Assembly (NCBI GenBank): GCA_021647465.1
Contig: JAKIUQ010000002.1
Location: forward strand, 1 to 64,000
DNA from: Emcibacter sp.
Lineage (GTDB): Bacteria > Pseudomonadota > Alphaproteobacteria > Sphingomonadales > Emcibacteraceae
Direction: 5' to 3'
DNA: 64,000 nt
A model generated the notes under the pieces. It worked only from the letters and a program-made list of their open reading frames with translations, had not been told where the DNA came from and did not search any database. A program made the translations under genes and the position numbers. Positions 6,877-14,855 of the stretch are shown piece after piece. How positions within the stretch are numbered: the stretch's first letter is position 1; each line of letters starts with the position of its first letter.

Positions 6877-9069
6877 TTAAAAATTGAAACTGGCAGAAAT
6901 ACCATATTGACGCGGTGCGCCGATTTCAGCCGTCACAAGGTTAAATTGCAGTAAATCTATGGCATGAGCGACATATGTTTTGTCCGTTAAGTTTTTACCA
7001 TATAGGGCAATCGTCCAGCCATTCTCATTTTCATAAGCTATTCGGGCGTTTAACAAGGTATAACCGCCTTGGGAAAGGACATCCGAATTCGCCGGCGTAA
7101 AGAAAACCGTGCTGCTATATCGCGCATCTGCACGCACAGATATTTGACCATTCAATGATGGGACTTCCCGGTCATATTCTATAACGGCACTAAGCGTATT
7201 TTTTGGTGCACGGGATAAGAATTTGCCAGAAAAATCGGCGTTGATGCCACCGCCAATACCGGCATCACCAACAAAGTTCGTATATGTGGCATGCAAGAAC
7301 GCATAAGACAGATCAATGGAAAGTTCCTCCGTGAGAAGGGCGTTCATTTCGACCTCACCGCCGTAGACTTTCGCTGCTGCGGCATTTCTGATCTGGGGTA
7401 GTGCCAGCGCCCCGCTGGGGACATTGGTTCTTACCTGAAGGTCAGTATAATCATAGTAGAAAACGCTGGTATTCAGCCGAACCCTACTATCCGCAAATTT
7501 TGATTTAAATCCAGCTTCATAGGAGGTGATTTTTTCAGCCTCAAAGGGAATTTGTGCCGTTGCGGTGTCAAAAGGAAAGTTATTAAAACCTCCGCCCTTA
7601 AACCCCTTCGTGACACTGGCGTATAGCAACATATCATCGTTAAGTTGATAATTGAGCACCAATCTTGGCGAAATATCACTGAAATCTGCCGTACTGGTTA
7701 TCTGCGGCAATAATATTGTTTGAAAGCCGCCCAGCAGGGCAACAGAAGCCGCAGGATTAAAACGCTCTACCTGAAAGCTTTTCTCCTCATATGTATATCT
7801 CAGGCCGACGGTGGCTTTAAATTTATCTGTAACCTGATAGGAAAGCTCGCCATAGGCCGCATAGCTGTCCGTTTGGGTTTCTGATTCGGTAACCTCATCT
7901 GGAAATCCGATGATAAATTCACCTAAATCAATAAGGTCAGTCGCCCGGCCTTTATCGCGCAGATAAAACAAACCTGCCACCCAGCTTAATTCTCCGTCAC
8001 TGGCGGATGACAAACGGATTTCCTGACTAAATTGTTCGGCTTCCTGTGTGGTCTCCAGGTCGGCTATTTGCAATTCGGTACTATCAAAATCTTCCGTATA
8101 ATGAATGTCTGTATTTCGATAGCCACTGATGGATGTTAAAGAGAAGTTCTCATGGTCCCAGTTGACTTTTATGGATGCGCCAAAGATATCTCTTTTAACA
8201 AAAGCATCTGTGTTATTATAGGCACTTGAAAAACGGTCAGGCGTTTCCGGGGCGGCAAAGCCAAAGAAGCTACCAAATATAACCTCTTTATAACTGCTGG
8301 TCGTATCGTCAGAGCTATAATCCATACTAAGAACAATGTTAACTGATTCGGAAGGCGTGAGGGCCAATTGACCGCGCAGGCTTGTGCTGTTCTCATCGTT
8401 TACTCTGGAGCCATCAACAGTATTCAGGGTCCAGCCATCACGTTTTTTATAGCTTCCTGATATTTTGCCGGCGGCTTTGCCTTCGACCAATGGGCCGCTG
8501 ACATAGCCTTTGGCTGAGAATTGATCAAAATTGCCATATTCAAGCGTTATCCCGCCTTCCAGAATATCAGATGGTTTTTTAGTTATAATATTTATGGCCC
8601 CGCCGTTGGTGTTGCGGCCATAGAGGGTACCTTGCGGACCTCTTAATACTTCAATCCGCTCTAAATCATAAAGATCAAACATGGCTGAGGACGCGCGGCC
8701 CACATAAACATCATCCATGTAAACGCCGACAGCACCTTCGGCCGTGATGCCATCATCGTTAGACCCGATACCACGGATAAAGATTTGCGGCGATAAAGTC
8801 GTATAGGAAGAAAGATATAGCCCCGGCGCCAATCCTGCTATATCGGATAATTCCGTGATAGAGGCTTTTTTAAGGTCGTCACCAGAAAAAGCAGACACCG
8901 CTATGGGAACCCTGCTTAGATTTTCCGCGCGCCTTTGTGCGGTTACAACAATCTCTTCCAGAAAAAAACTGCCCTCTTCTTCTGCGTGTGATGCCTGAGA
9001 GCCAATCATTGACAATGATGCCAAAAGGGTTGTCAGACTCACTTTGTGTATCAAAGTTTTTTTATTCAT
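6877..9069 (-). CDS. TonB-dependent outer-membrane receptor
   Basis: A 730-residue receptor. Its signal peptide (MNKKTLIHKVSLTTLLASLS ... ASHAEE) is followed by a TonB-box-like EEIVVTAQRR. The plug domain contains IRGIGSNDDG, GVYMDDVYVGR and RIEVLRGPQGTLYGRNTNGG, and the 22-strand barrel ends in PRQYGISASFNF with the usual terminal Phe. The start codon follows a strong AAGGAGG site. In alpha- and sphingomonad-type bacteria this receptor group takes up organic substrates as well as siderophores. The acyl-CoA dehydrogenase, TetR and SDR behind it suggest a fatty or terpenoid-like carbon source rather than iron. Confidence 0.88.
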   Translation of the reverse strand: MNKKTLIHKVSLTTLLASLSMIGSQASHAEEEGSFFLEEIVVTAQRRAENLSRVPIAVSAFSGDDLKKASITELSDIAGLAPGLYLSSYTTLSPQIFIRGIGSNDDGITAEGAVGVYMDDVYVGRASSAMFDLYDLERIEVLRGPQGTLYGRNTNGGAINIITKKPSDILEGGITLEYGNFDQFSAKGYVSGPLVEGKAAGKISGSYKKRDGWTLNTVDGSRVNDENSTSLRGQLALTPSESVNIVLSMDYSSDDTTSSYKEVIFGSFFGFAAPETPDRFSSAYNNTDAFVKRDIFGASIKVNWDHENFSLTSISGYRNTDIHYTEDFDSTELQIADLETTQEAEQFSQEIRLSSASDGELSWVAGLFYLRDKGRATDLIDLGEFIIGFPDEVTESETQTDSYAAYGELSYQVTDKFKATVGLRYTYEEKSFQVERFNPAASVALLGGFQTILLPQITSTADFSDISPRLVLNYQLNDDMLLYASVTKGFKGGGFNNFPFDTATAQIPFEAEKITSYEAGFKSKFADSRVRLNTSVFYYDYTDLQVRTNVPSGALALPQIRNAAAAKVYGGEVEMNALLTEELSIDLSYAFLHATYTNFVGDAGIGGGINADFSGKFLSRAPKNTLSAVIEYDREVPSLNGQISVRADARYSSTVFFTPANSDVLSQGGYTLLNARIAYENENGWTIALYGKNLTDKTYVAHAIDLLQFNLVTAEIGAPRQYGISASFNF

Positions 9070-9124
9070 TAAAAGCCTCCTTTATTTTATATGATTAAGT
9101 TAAGAATAAGTCGAGTACAAAAAA

Positions 9125-9153
9125 ACAATAATAGGCCATTGTAATAAAGTCAA
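9125..9153 (-). promoter_or_regulatory. Probable promoter of the TonB receptor/acyl-CoA dehydrogenase operon
   Basis: On the minus strand, TTGACT (plus-strand 9148-9153) and TATTGT (9125-9130) are separated by 17 bases, about 55 bases before the receptor ATG at 9069. ACAAT at 9125-9129 and ATTGT at 9138-9142 form an 18-base inverted repeat over the -10, a candidate site for the operon's own TetR-family protein. Hexamers and repeat are seen; function is inferred. Confidence 0.45.
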
Positions 9154-9249
9154 CCCATATAATTTTTTGCAAAGAACATACTTATATATATTTTTATTAT
9201 TTAATTTCAGTGTGTTATATTAATTTTAAGAAAAATGTGAAGATGCATG

Positions 9250-9277
9250 TTGACTATTTATTTTTCGGTTGTACTAT
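9250..9277 (+). promoter_or_regulatory. Probable promoter of the GMC-oxidoreductase operon
   Basis: TTGACT (9250-9255) and TACTAT (9272-9277) are spaced by 16 bases and lie about 38 bases before the ATG at 9315. This supports 9315 as the translation start, since an upstream start at 9210 would precede the promoter. No operator palindrome stands out. Confidence 0.45.
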
Positions 9278-9314
9278 ATTTATAGGCAAACGTACTAATA
9301 AATATGGTTTAAAT

Positions 9315-9911
9315 ATGTCGAAAAATATCTTAATAAAAAGGCGCGGTTTCCTCGTGGGGGGGGGATCGGTTGCCGTTCTTGCGGGGCTGGGACTGGCCGC
9401 AACAAAATTCGCAGGTGACGAATCAGAATATGAAAAGTTACTCAATGAAGAAATTCCCGAAGTGCTGTCCGTTCGGGAAATGGCCGTTCTTACACTTTTT
9501 GCATCACGGATAATTCCGGACAGGGGTTCTGCGCCGACAACGAAAGAGGCAAGAGTTGCGCGTAGAATAGACAAGGAGCTGAGTTTTGCCGCTGAGAAGC
9601 TGGCATCCGATATGAAGGCTTCCTTACTTTATCTCGAATTTAGCCCCGTCCTCCATATGAGCCTCACCAAATTTTCCAGAATGACAGAAGAGGGTCAAGA
9701 TGATTTCATTGCAAAGCTGCGGCATTCTTCGGATGCGATGGAAAGGTCGATTTATAATGGCCTGCGCTTTATGTGCATGTTTTTCTACTATACGGACGAG
9801 CGTGTCTGGCCTTCCATCGGATATGAGGCACCATTGATTGACAGTAAATTTTTTGCGGCAGGGAATCGTTTGGAAAATTTACCGCCCCGGAATGTCAGGA
9901 GTAAAATTTAA
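9315..9911 (+). CDS. Tat-exported small subunit, gluconate 2-dehydrogenase subunit 3-like, paired with GMC oxidoreductase
   Basis: A 198-residue protein of the gluconate-2-dehydrogenase gamma-subunit-like family. The N-terminus MSKNILIKRRGFLVGGGSVA is a twin-arginine-type signal (RRGFL), followed by a hydrophobic stretch. The mature part has the family pattern VLSVREMAVLTLFASRIIPD and the C-terminal FMCMFFYYTDERVWPSIGYE. In this family the small subunit helps carry the flavin subunit across the membrane by the Tat pathway. Its stop overlaps the GMC start (TAATG). A run of nine G at 9356-9364 lies inside the signal-peptide codons; a one-base slip would abolish the protein. Confidence 0.75.
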   Translation: MSKNILIKRRGFLVGGGSVAVLAGLGLAATKFAGDESEYEKLLNEEIPEVLSVREMAVLTLFASRIIPDRGSAPTTKEARVARRIDKELSFAAEKLASDMKASLLYLEFSPVLHMSLTKFSRMTEEGQDDFIAKLRHSSDAMERSIYNGLRFMCMFFYYTDERVWPSIGYEAPLIDSKFFAAGNRLENLPPRNVRSKI

Positions 9912-11470
9912 TGATATTAGAATTCGCAGATGTTAAACGTGACTATAATGAGACAGTTGACGTTGTTGTGATTGGTTCCGGCTGCGGCGCGGCAACCGTG
10001 GCCAAGGAACTGGCCGAGGCAGGTCACGATGTTTTGATGCTGGAACGCGGTGGATATTATTCTGCGGAGCGCGGCGATTTTGATCAACGCAGTGATAATA
10101 TGCTGGCAAGAATTGATGGCGGGCGCGGACTGGAGACATCGCCGAATGGACAGATTGCCCTTATGTATGGCAATTGTGTCGGCGGGGCCAGCGTTCATTA
10201 TTGGGGGGACAGCTGGCGTATTCCACGTGATCGTTGTGAGGTCTATGAACAGATGGGGGTGTCCGGTCATTCCTATGATGATCTGGAACCTTATTTTCGC
10301 AGGATAGAGGAAGATCATAGTATTCACCTGCATGGGCCAGAATATTACAATCGCATGAATCAGATTTTTGACGTGGCTGCCGCAAAGCTGGGCTGGCATG
10401 TTGAGGGTGTTCCTCAGGCCAGGACGGGCTGTACAAAAAGCGGCCATTGCTATCAGGGCTGTTCTTATGATGCCAAGCAGAGTCAGCTGGTAACCTATAT
10501 TCCCAAGTTCACCGAGGCGGGCGGGCGGATCTTTGCGGATTGTCAGGTTGAGCAGATAACCACAAATGATCAGGGGCATGCTGATGGTGTCTCAGCGATA
10601 TTTCTGAACAGGGATACGGGAGAGCCTAGCGGGTATAAATTACAGGTTAAGGCCAAAATTGTTGTTTTGGCCGCCGGTGGATTTGCTTCTCCTGTAATCT
10701 GGCTTAAATCAGGGCTTCCGAATAGTAATGGTCAGGTTGGTAAAAATCTTCTTTGCAATCCCAATCCGTATCTTTATGGCCTGTTTGATGAGCCTATCAT
10801 GTTATGGGAGAATGTCCCGGCCTCAACCGGGACGTCAGATTTCCGTCTGCCCAAATTTGATGCTGAGGGCAAATATCTGGAGGGCGGTTATCTGTTGCAT
10901 CCGAACCAGTTGCAGCCGGAATTTCTGGCGGCGACAATCCCCGGTTCCGGGGATCGTCACCGTGATCTGATGGCTAAATTGACTCATATAGGCGGGGTTG
11001 TATCATGGATTGATGACGAGCTGGGCGGGCAGGTTTCCTTGGGTGATGACGGTCAGCTTGTGTATGATTACAGCATAAGAGGTGTGGATATACTTAAGAT
11101 ACATGATGCCCTGAAAAAACAGGCAGAATTATTATTTGCGGCTGGCGTTAAAGAAATAATAGTGCCTGACATAGCAGGCACAGTGCTGCATTCACCCGAA
11201 GATATCCCCCTGTTGGATGCTATCGATATCAGCAACGGAAATATACTTTTTGGCGCGCCGCATCCGTCGAGTACGCTTCAAATGAATGATGACCCATCCA
11301 TTGGTGTGGTTGGTTCAAATCATGAGGCCCATGAAGTTCCCGGTTTATTTGTTGCAGACCCAAGCGCCCTGCCAAGAGGGCCGAGTGTTGATCCTTCTGT
11401 GACGATTATGGCCTGGTCTTATATTGCGGCGAACTCAATCAAAGAAAAATTGACATCAGGAGATATATGA
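9911..11470 (+). CDS. GMC-family FAD oxidoreductase (gluconate 2-dehydrogenase/choline-dehydrogenase-like)
   Basis: A 519-residue flavoprotein. The N-terminal Rossmann motif VVVIGSGCGAATVAKELAEA with VLMLERGG binds FAD; GNCVGGASVHYWGD is the second GMC segment; and the C-terminal GLFVADPSALPRGPSVDPSV region plus AWSYIAANSI is the typical FAD/active-site end. It should oxidise a primary or secondary alcohol. Together with the Tat-targeted partner it probably acts in the periplasm and gives electrons to a quinone or cytochrome; no cytochrome subunit gene is present here. The operon continues to an aldehyde dehydrogenase and acyl-CoA ligase, so an alcohol-to-acid-to-CoA route is likely. Confidence 0.82.
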   Translation: MILEFADVKRDYNETVDVVVIGSGCGAATVAKELAEAGHDVLMLERGGYYSAERGDFDQRSDNMLARIDGGRGLETSPNGQIALMYGNCVGGASVHYWGDSWRIPRDRCEVYEQMGVSGHSYDDLEPYFRRIEEDHSIHLHGPEYYNRMNQIFDVAAAKLGWHVEGVPQARTGCTKSGHCYQGCSYDAKQSQLVTYIPKFTEAGGRIFADCQVEQITTNDQGHADGVSAIFLNRDTGEPSGYKLQVKAKIVVLAAGGFASPVIWLKSGLPNSNGQVGKNLLCNPNPYLYGLFDEPIMLWENVPASTGTSDFRLPKFDAEGKYLEGGYLLHPNQLQPEFLAATIPGSGDRHRDLMAKLTHIGGVVSWIDDELGGQVSLGDDGQLVYDYSIRGVDILKIHDALKKQAELLFAAGVKEIIVPDIAGTVLHSPEDIPLLDAIDISNGNILFGAPHPSSTLQMNDDPSIGVVGSNHEAHEVPGLFVADPSALPRGPSVDPSVTIMAWSYIAANSIKEKLTSGDI

Positions 11471-11471
11471 A

Positions 11472-12257
11472 ATGAAATCATTTATAGGTAATGCGTTGTG
11501 GAAGCTTTTATTTCTGTTCTTAGCCGTTAGCTTTGCAGATTCGGCGGCCCAGATAGCTCTTGGCGCTTTTGATGATGTTGGCCTTCCGCCGGAAATGGTT
11601 GTTATGGAAGAGGTGGGCAATGCTTTTGCGGCAGTGGGCTGGTTCGTCGTACTGATTTTGTCTTTTCGAAAGAATCCTTTAATCGCGCCAGAATTATCCT
11701 GGTTTCTGGCGGGCATGTTTTTCTTTGATATACAGACGACCTGGCCATTGGATATGCCTCTACCGCCTTACTTTCTTGTGTGGGGCACCGTATTGGTCTT
11801 CATTCAAATAGCTGCCGGTTTCTCATTGCTGAAAAAGCGCAAGCTGTTGAAAATAGGCAGGAGTGAAGAGGCCGTGGGCGGTGATCTATGGTTAAAATTG
11901 GTTATCATTCTTCCTGTGCTTTCATTTTCCTCCTCAGTTTGGGGGCTGCTTAATGGGGATTTCGACAGCTCTGGAATACCGCTTGGGGTTATCTCGCTGC
12001 ACACATGGGTTAATGGATTTGAAGCTGTTGGATGGCTGTTGATATTATTCTCTCCCCTCATTGAATCTGTTCGCAAACATGCCCATAAGCTGGCTGTCTT
12101 TTTGGCAGGAATGTGGTGCTGGGACATGATAACGACCATGAATCTTGCGATGCCGGTGCCCCCTCAACAGATTGTCTGGGGCCCGGTTAGTGTGGCGATC
12201 ATGTTGTTGACTGCCTACCAATTAAACGAAAAAAATAAACAAATTCAGGATATTTAA
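11472..12257 (+). CDS. Integral membrane protein with an internal duplication, unknown function
   Basis: A 261-residue protein with about eight hydrophobic segments; family not recognised. Its two halves are related: residues about 9-122 and 139-252 share AVGW (54-57 and 175-178), FLAGM followed by D and TT (78-90 and 200-212), MPxPP (95-99 and 217-221) and VWG (103-105 and 225-227), all offset by about 121-122 residues. Each half probably forms four helices. It starts one base after the GMC stop, with AGGAG upstream. The position suggests a membrane partner of the periplasmic oxidoreductase, such as an electron acceptor or anchor, or a substrate permease; this is inference. Confidence 0.65.
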   Translation: MKSFIGNALWKLLFLFLAVSFADSAAQIALGAFDDVGLPPEMVVMEEVGNAFAAVGWFVVLILSFRKNPLIAPELSWFLAGMFFFDIQTTWPLDMPLPPYFLVWGTVLVFIQIAAGFSLLKKRKLLKIGRSEEAVGGDLWLKLVIILPVLSFSSSVWGLLNGDFDSSGIPLGVISLHTWVNGFEAVGWLLILFSPLIESVRKHAHKLAVFLAGMWCWDMITTMNLAMPVPPQQIVWGPVSVAIMLLTAYQLNEKNKQIQDI

Positions 12258-12259
12258 TT

Positions 12260-13348
12260 ATGAGTAAAGTAGATTTAACGAAGGCCGTCCTAATAGTAGG
12301 TGGCTACGGCACTGTTGGCGCCCAGATTGCTGAAATATTTAGAACGCGCAACCCGGAAATACCATTATTGATTGCCGGGCGCAATCGGCTTAAGGCAGAA
12401 AAGCTGGCGTCATCTCTGGGTAATGCAGAGGGCGTGGTTATGGATGTGGAGAAGCCCAACCAGATTTCGCCTCTGAAAGATAAAGTGGCGGCCGTCGTTA
12501 CGGCGGTTAATGATCCAGGCAATTTAATCATGGTGGATACCATACGTAGCGGCATTCCTTATATAGACATTACCCGCTGGACATCCCGCGTACGGGAAGG
12601 GATCGTTTATGCCGCAACGGAAACGATGACACATCCGGTTATTTTCAGTTCCAGCTGGATGGCTGGTGTCGCGTCAATCCTGGCCAAAAAAGCAACAGAA
12701 GATTTCAAGGAAGTCAGCAATATTGATATTGATATTCTGTATTCCCTGAAGGATAAAGCCGGCCCGAACTCTATTGAATATGTCGATCAACTGGGCACGC
12801 CCTATGATATATTCGAAGATGGAAAAATTAAATCGGTATCGCCTATGACAGACCCGAGGATGGTCGATTTCCCCGGCGGGATTTCAACCAAAACCTTCCG
12901 GTTTGACACGCCGGATCAGATGACACTGCCCTTGATTAGCGGGGCCAAGAGTGTGTCTGCCCGTATTGCCTATGATGATAAATCCAGTGCGGCATTCCTG
13001 TCATTTCTGGTGCGTTTCGGGATATGGAATATCATAAACAGACCAAGATTTACCAAGCTCAGACGTTCTTTGCTTTATAATCCGGGCGAAGGCGGTTCCC
13101 ATGAAATCGCGATCGAGGTCACGGGCGTTGGAACGAACGGAAGACCAAAAAAATCTATCGTAACGGTGGTTGATAAAAAAGGTCAAACGCATTTGACGGC
13201 GCTTGGCGGTATTATTCAGGTCGAGCGGGCCTTGGCGTTGGCGGGAAATACGGGGATGCCTTCTGGTATCTCATTTCCTGAGAAGCACGAAAACCCCGAC
13301 ATCGCATTGCAAACATTAAAGGATCACGGTGTAATTGTAACGTCTTAA
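12260..13348 (+). CDS. Saccharopine dehydrogenase-like NAD(P)-binding protein
   Basis: A 362-residue oxidoreductase-fold protein. The N-terminal AVLIVGGYGTVGAQIAEIFR with LLIAGRN is a Rossmann NAD(P)-binding motif of the saccharopine dehydrogenase/trans-acting enoyl reductase family, and the first domain continues with VVTAVNDPGNL and the conserved YIDITRW. Family members act as reductases on diverse substrates, so the true reaction is unknown. The gene sits two bases after the membrane-protein stop and is part of the same operon, so it probably reduces or oxidises an intermediate of the pathway. Nothing supports a lysine-metabolism role here. Confidence 0.72.
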   Translation: MSKVDLTKAVLIVGGYGTVGAQIAEIFRTRNPEIPLLIAGRNRLKAEKLASSLGNAEGVVMDVEKPNQISPLKDKVAAVVTAVNDPGNLIMVDTIRSGIPYIDITRWTSRVREGIVYAATETMTHPVIFSSSWMAGVASILAKKATEDFKEVSNIDIDILYSLKDKAGPNSIEYVDQLGTPYDIFEDGKIKSVSPMTDPRMVDFPGGISTKTFRFDTPDQMTLPLISGAKSVSARIAYDDKSSAAFLSFLVRFGIWNIINRPRFTKLRRSLLYNPGEGGSHEIAIEVTGVGTNGRPKKSIVTVVDKKGQTHLTALGGIIQVERALALAGNTGMPSGISFPEKHENPDIALQTLKDHGVIVTS

Positions 13349-13403
13349 AAATTGGCCAAATACCGGTTAATTATTTTGAAGGTTATAAATTCACGCTCAG
13401 ATT

Positions 13404-14828
13404 ATGTCAAAAAATTATCAAACCAATGTATTCCTGGATGATTTCCGGGATCTGCGCAGTGCGTATCAGAAAAACGGGGCTATTCCGGTTGATGTGCGTT
13501 GTGGCAGATTGCGAAATCTGCTTGCCGCTATTGAAACGCATGAGGCCGATATTATTCTGGCCTTGGCATTGGATTTTGGTAGTCGGTCTGAATATGAAAC
13601 AAGCCTGAATGAATTATTTCCGGTTATTGTTGCCCTCAAACAAGCCATAAAAGAACTTCCAGCCTGGTCATCAATTAAAAAGCAAAAGGTAAGCTGGCTC
13701 TTTAAACCCAGCAAGGCTTATCTTCTGCCGCAGGCCAAGGGCGTTGTGGGGATAGTTTCCCCGTGGAATTATCCATTTTTACTGAGCATATCACCGCTTA
13801 TTCCCGCGATATCTGCGGGCAACCGTGTCATGCTGAGGCCGTCCAGCAGAACCCGCAATACCAGCAGGGTTATTCAAAAAATCTGTGCGGAGGTATTTCC
13901 GCCGGATGAAGTAAAAATTTGCGGCGCGGCGCAGGCTTCCGCGTCGGATTTTACGGCTTTGCCATTTGATCATTTATTTTTCACAGGCTCTGCGCGGGTT
14001 GGAAAGGGTATTATGCGGCAGGCCAGTGAAAATCTGACGCCGCTTACGCTTGAACTTGGGGGTAAGAATCCCGTTGTTATCATGGAAGATTACGCGATCA
14101 AGATAGCCGCAAGAAGTGTCGCACGCGGCAAAATGATGAATGCAGGGCAGGCTTGTATTGCGCCGGATCATGTTTATGTCCCCCGTGGGAAAACAGATGA
14201 TTTTATCCGGGAATATGTTGACGCCATAAATGATTTTTATCCAGGCGACGTCACTGATTCAGGCCTGACATCACTGCTCATGGACACAGATATAGACCGC
14301 CTGCGGGGATATGTCCGGGATGCTCAGGATAAAGGGGCGCGGATTATTTATCCTTTTGGCGAGAAGCCATTAGAACCTTCTGCCACGGGCCAATTTCCGC
14401 CTATTCTGGTAACAGATTGTCAAGAGGATATGCTGCTGATGAAAGATGAACTGTTCGGCCCCATATTGTCGGTTTTACCCTATGATACGCTTGAGGATTG
14501 CCTTGCGCGCATTAATGAACAGCCTCAGCCTCTGGCCCTCTATTTATTTACCAATGATAACAGTTTAATCAATAAAGTTCAGAGGTCGACCTCTTCCGGC
14601 GGGCTTTGTATCAATGAAACACTTCTTCATTTTGCTCAGAAAAATTTGCCCTTTGGCGGTGTTGGTCAGAGTGGAATGGGAAGCTATCATGGAAAAACTG
14701 GATTTGATACATTCTCTCATTTGAAACCTGTGTATCATCATAGCCGGTTTAATTCCACAAAGATGCTGTATCCCCCTTTTCAGCCCCAATTATTAAAAAT
14801 GCTCAAATTTATTAAGCGATTTGTTTGA
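13404..14828 (+). CDS. Aldehyde dehydrogenase, coniferyl-aldehyde-dehydrogenase-like
   Basis: A 474-residue NAD(P)-dependent aldehyde dehydrogenase. Catalytic residues are visible: Asn122 in SPWNYPF, Glu217 in LTLELGGKNP and Cys251 in NAGQACIAPDHVYVP; SGGLCINETLLHFA and LPFGGVGQSGMG are the family end motifs. The length and the CIAPD context match the CalB/fatty-aldehyde subgroup (class 3-like). It should oxidise the aldehyde made by the GMC enzyme to the acid that the next gene's ligase activates. No clear ribosome-binding site precedes the ATG at 13404; there is a 55-base gap to the previous gene. Confidence 0.85.
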   Translation: MSKNYQTNVFLDDFRDLRSAYQKNGAIPVDVRCGRLRNLLAAIETHEADIILALALDFGSRSEYETSLNELFPVIVALKQAIKELPAWSSIKKQKVSWLFKPSKAYLLPQAKGVVGIVSPWNYPFLLSISPLIPAISAGNRVMLRPSSRTRNTSRVIQKICAEVFPPDEVKICGAAQASASDFTALPFDHLFFTGSARVGKGIMRQASENLTPLTLELGGKNPVVIMEDYAIKIAARSVARGKMMNAGQACIAPDHVYVPRGKTDDFIREYVDAINDFYPGDVTDSGLTSLLMDTDIDRLRGYVRDAQDKGARIIYPFGEKPLEPSATGQFPPILVTDCQEDMLLMKDELFGPILSVLPYDTLEDCLARINEQPQPLALYLFTNDNSLINKVQRSTSSGGLCINETLLHFAQKNLPFGGVGQSGMGSYHGKTGFDTFSHLKPVYHHSRFNSTKMLYPPFQPQLLKMLKFIKRFV

Positions 14829-14855
14829 GTGATTGGACTTTGAAGGAAGAATATT

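Noticed and set aside
9210..9314. Start of the GMC small-subunit gene at 9210
   Set aside because: The promoter hexamers lie at 9250-9277 and the added residues are not signal-like before the twin-arginine segment; ATG 9315 gives a normal Tat signal.
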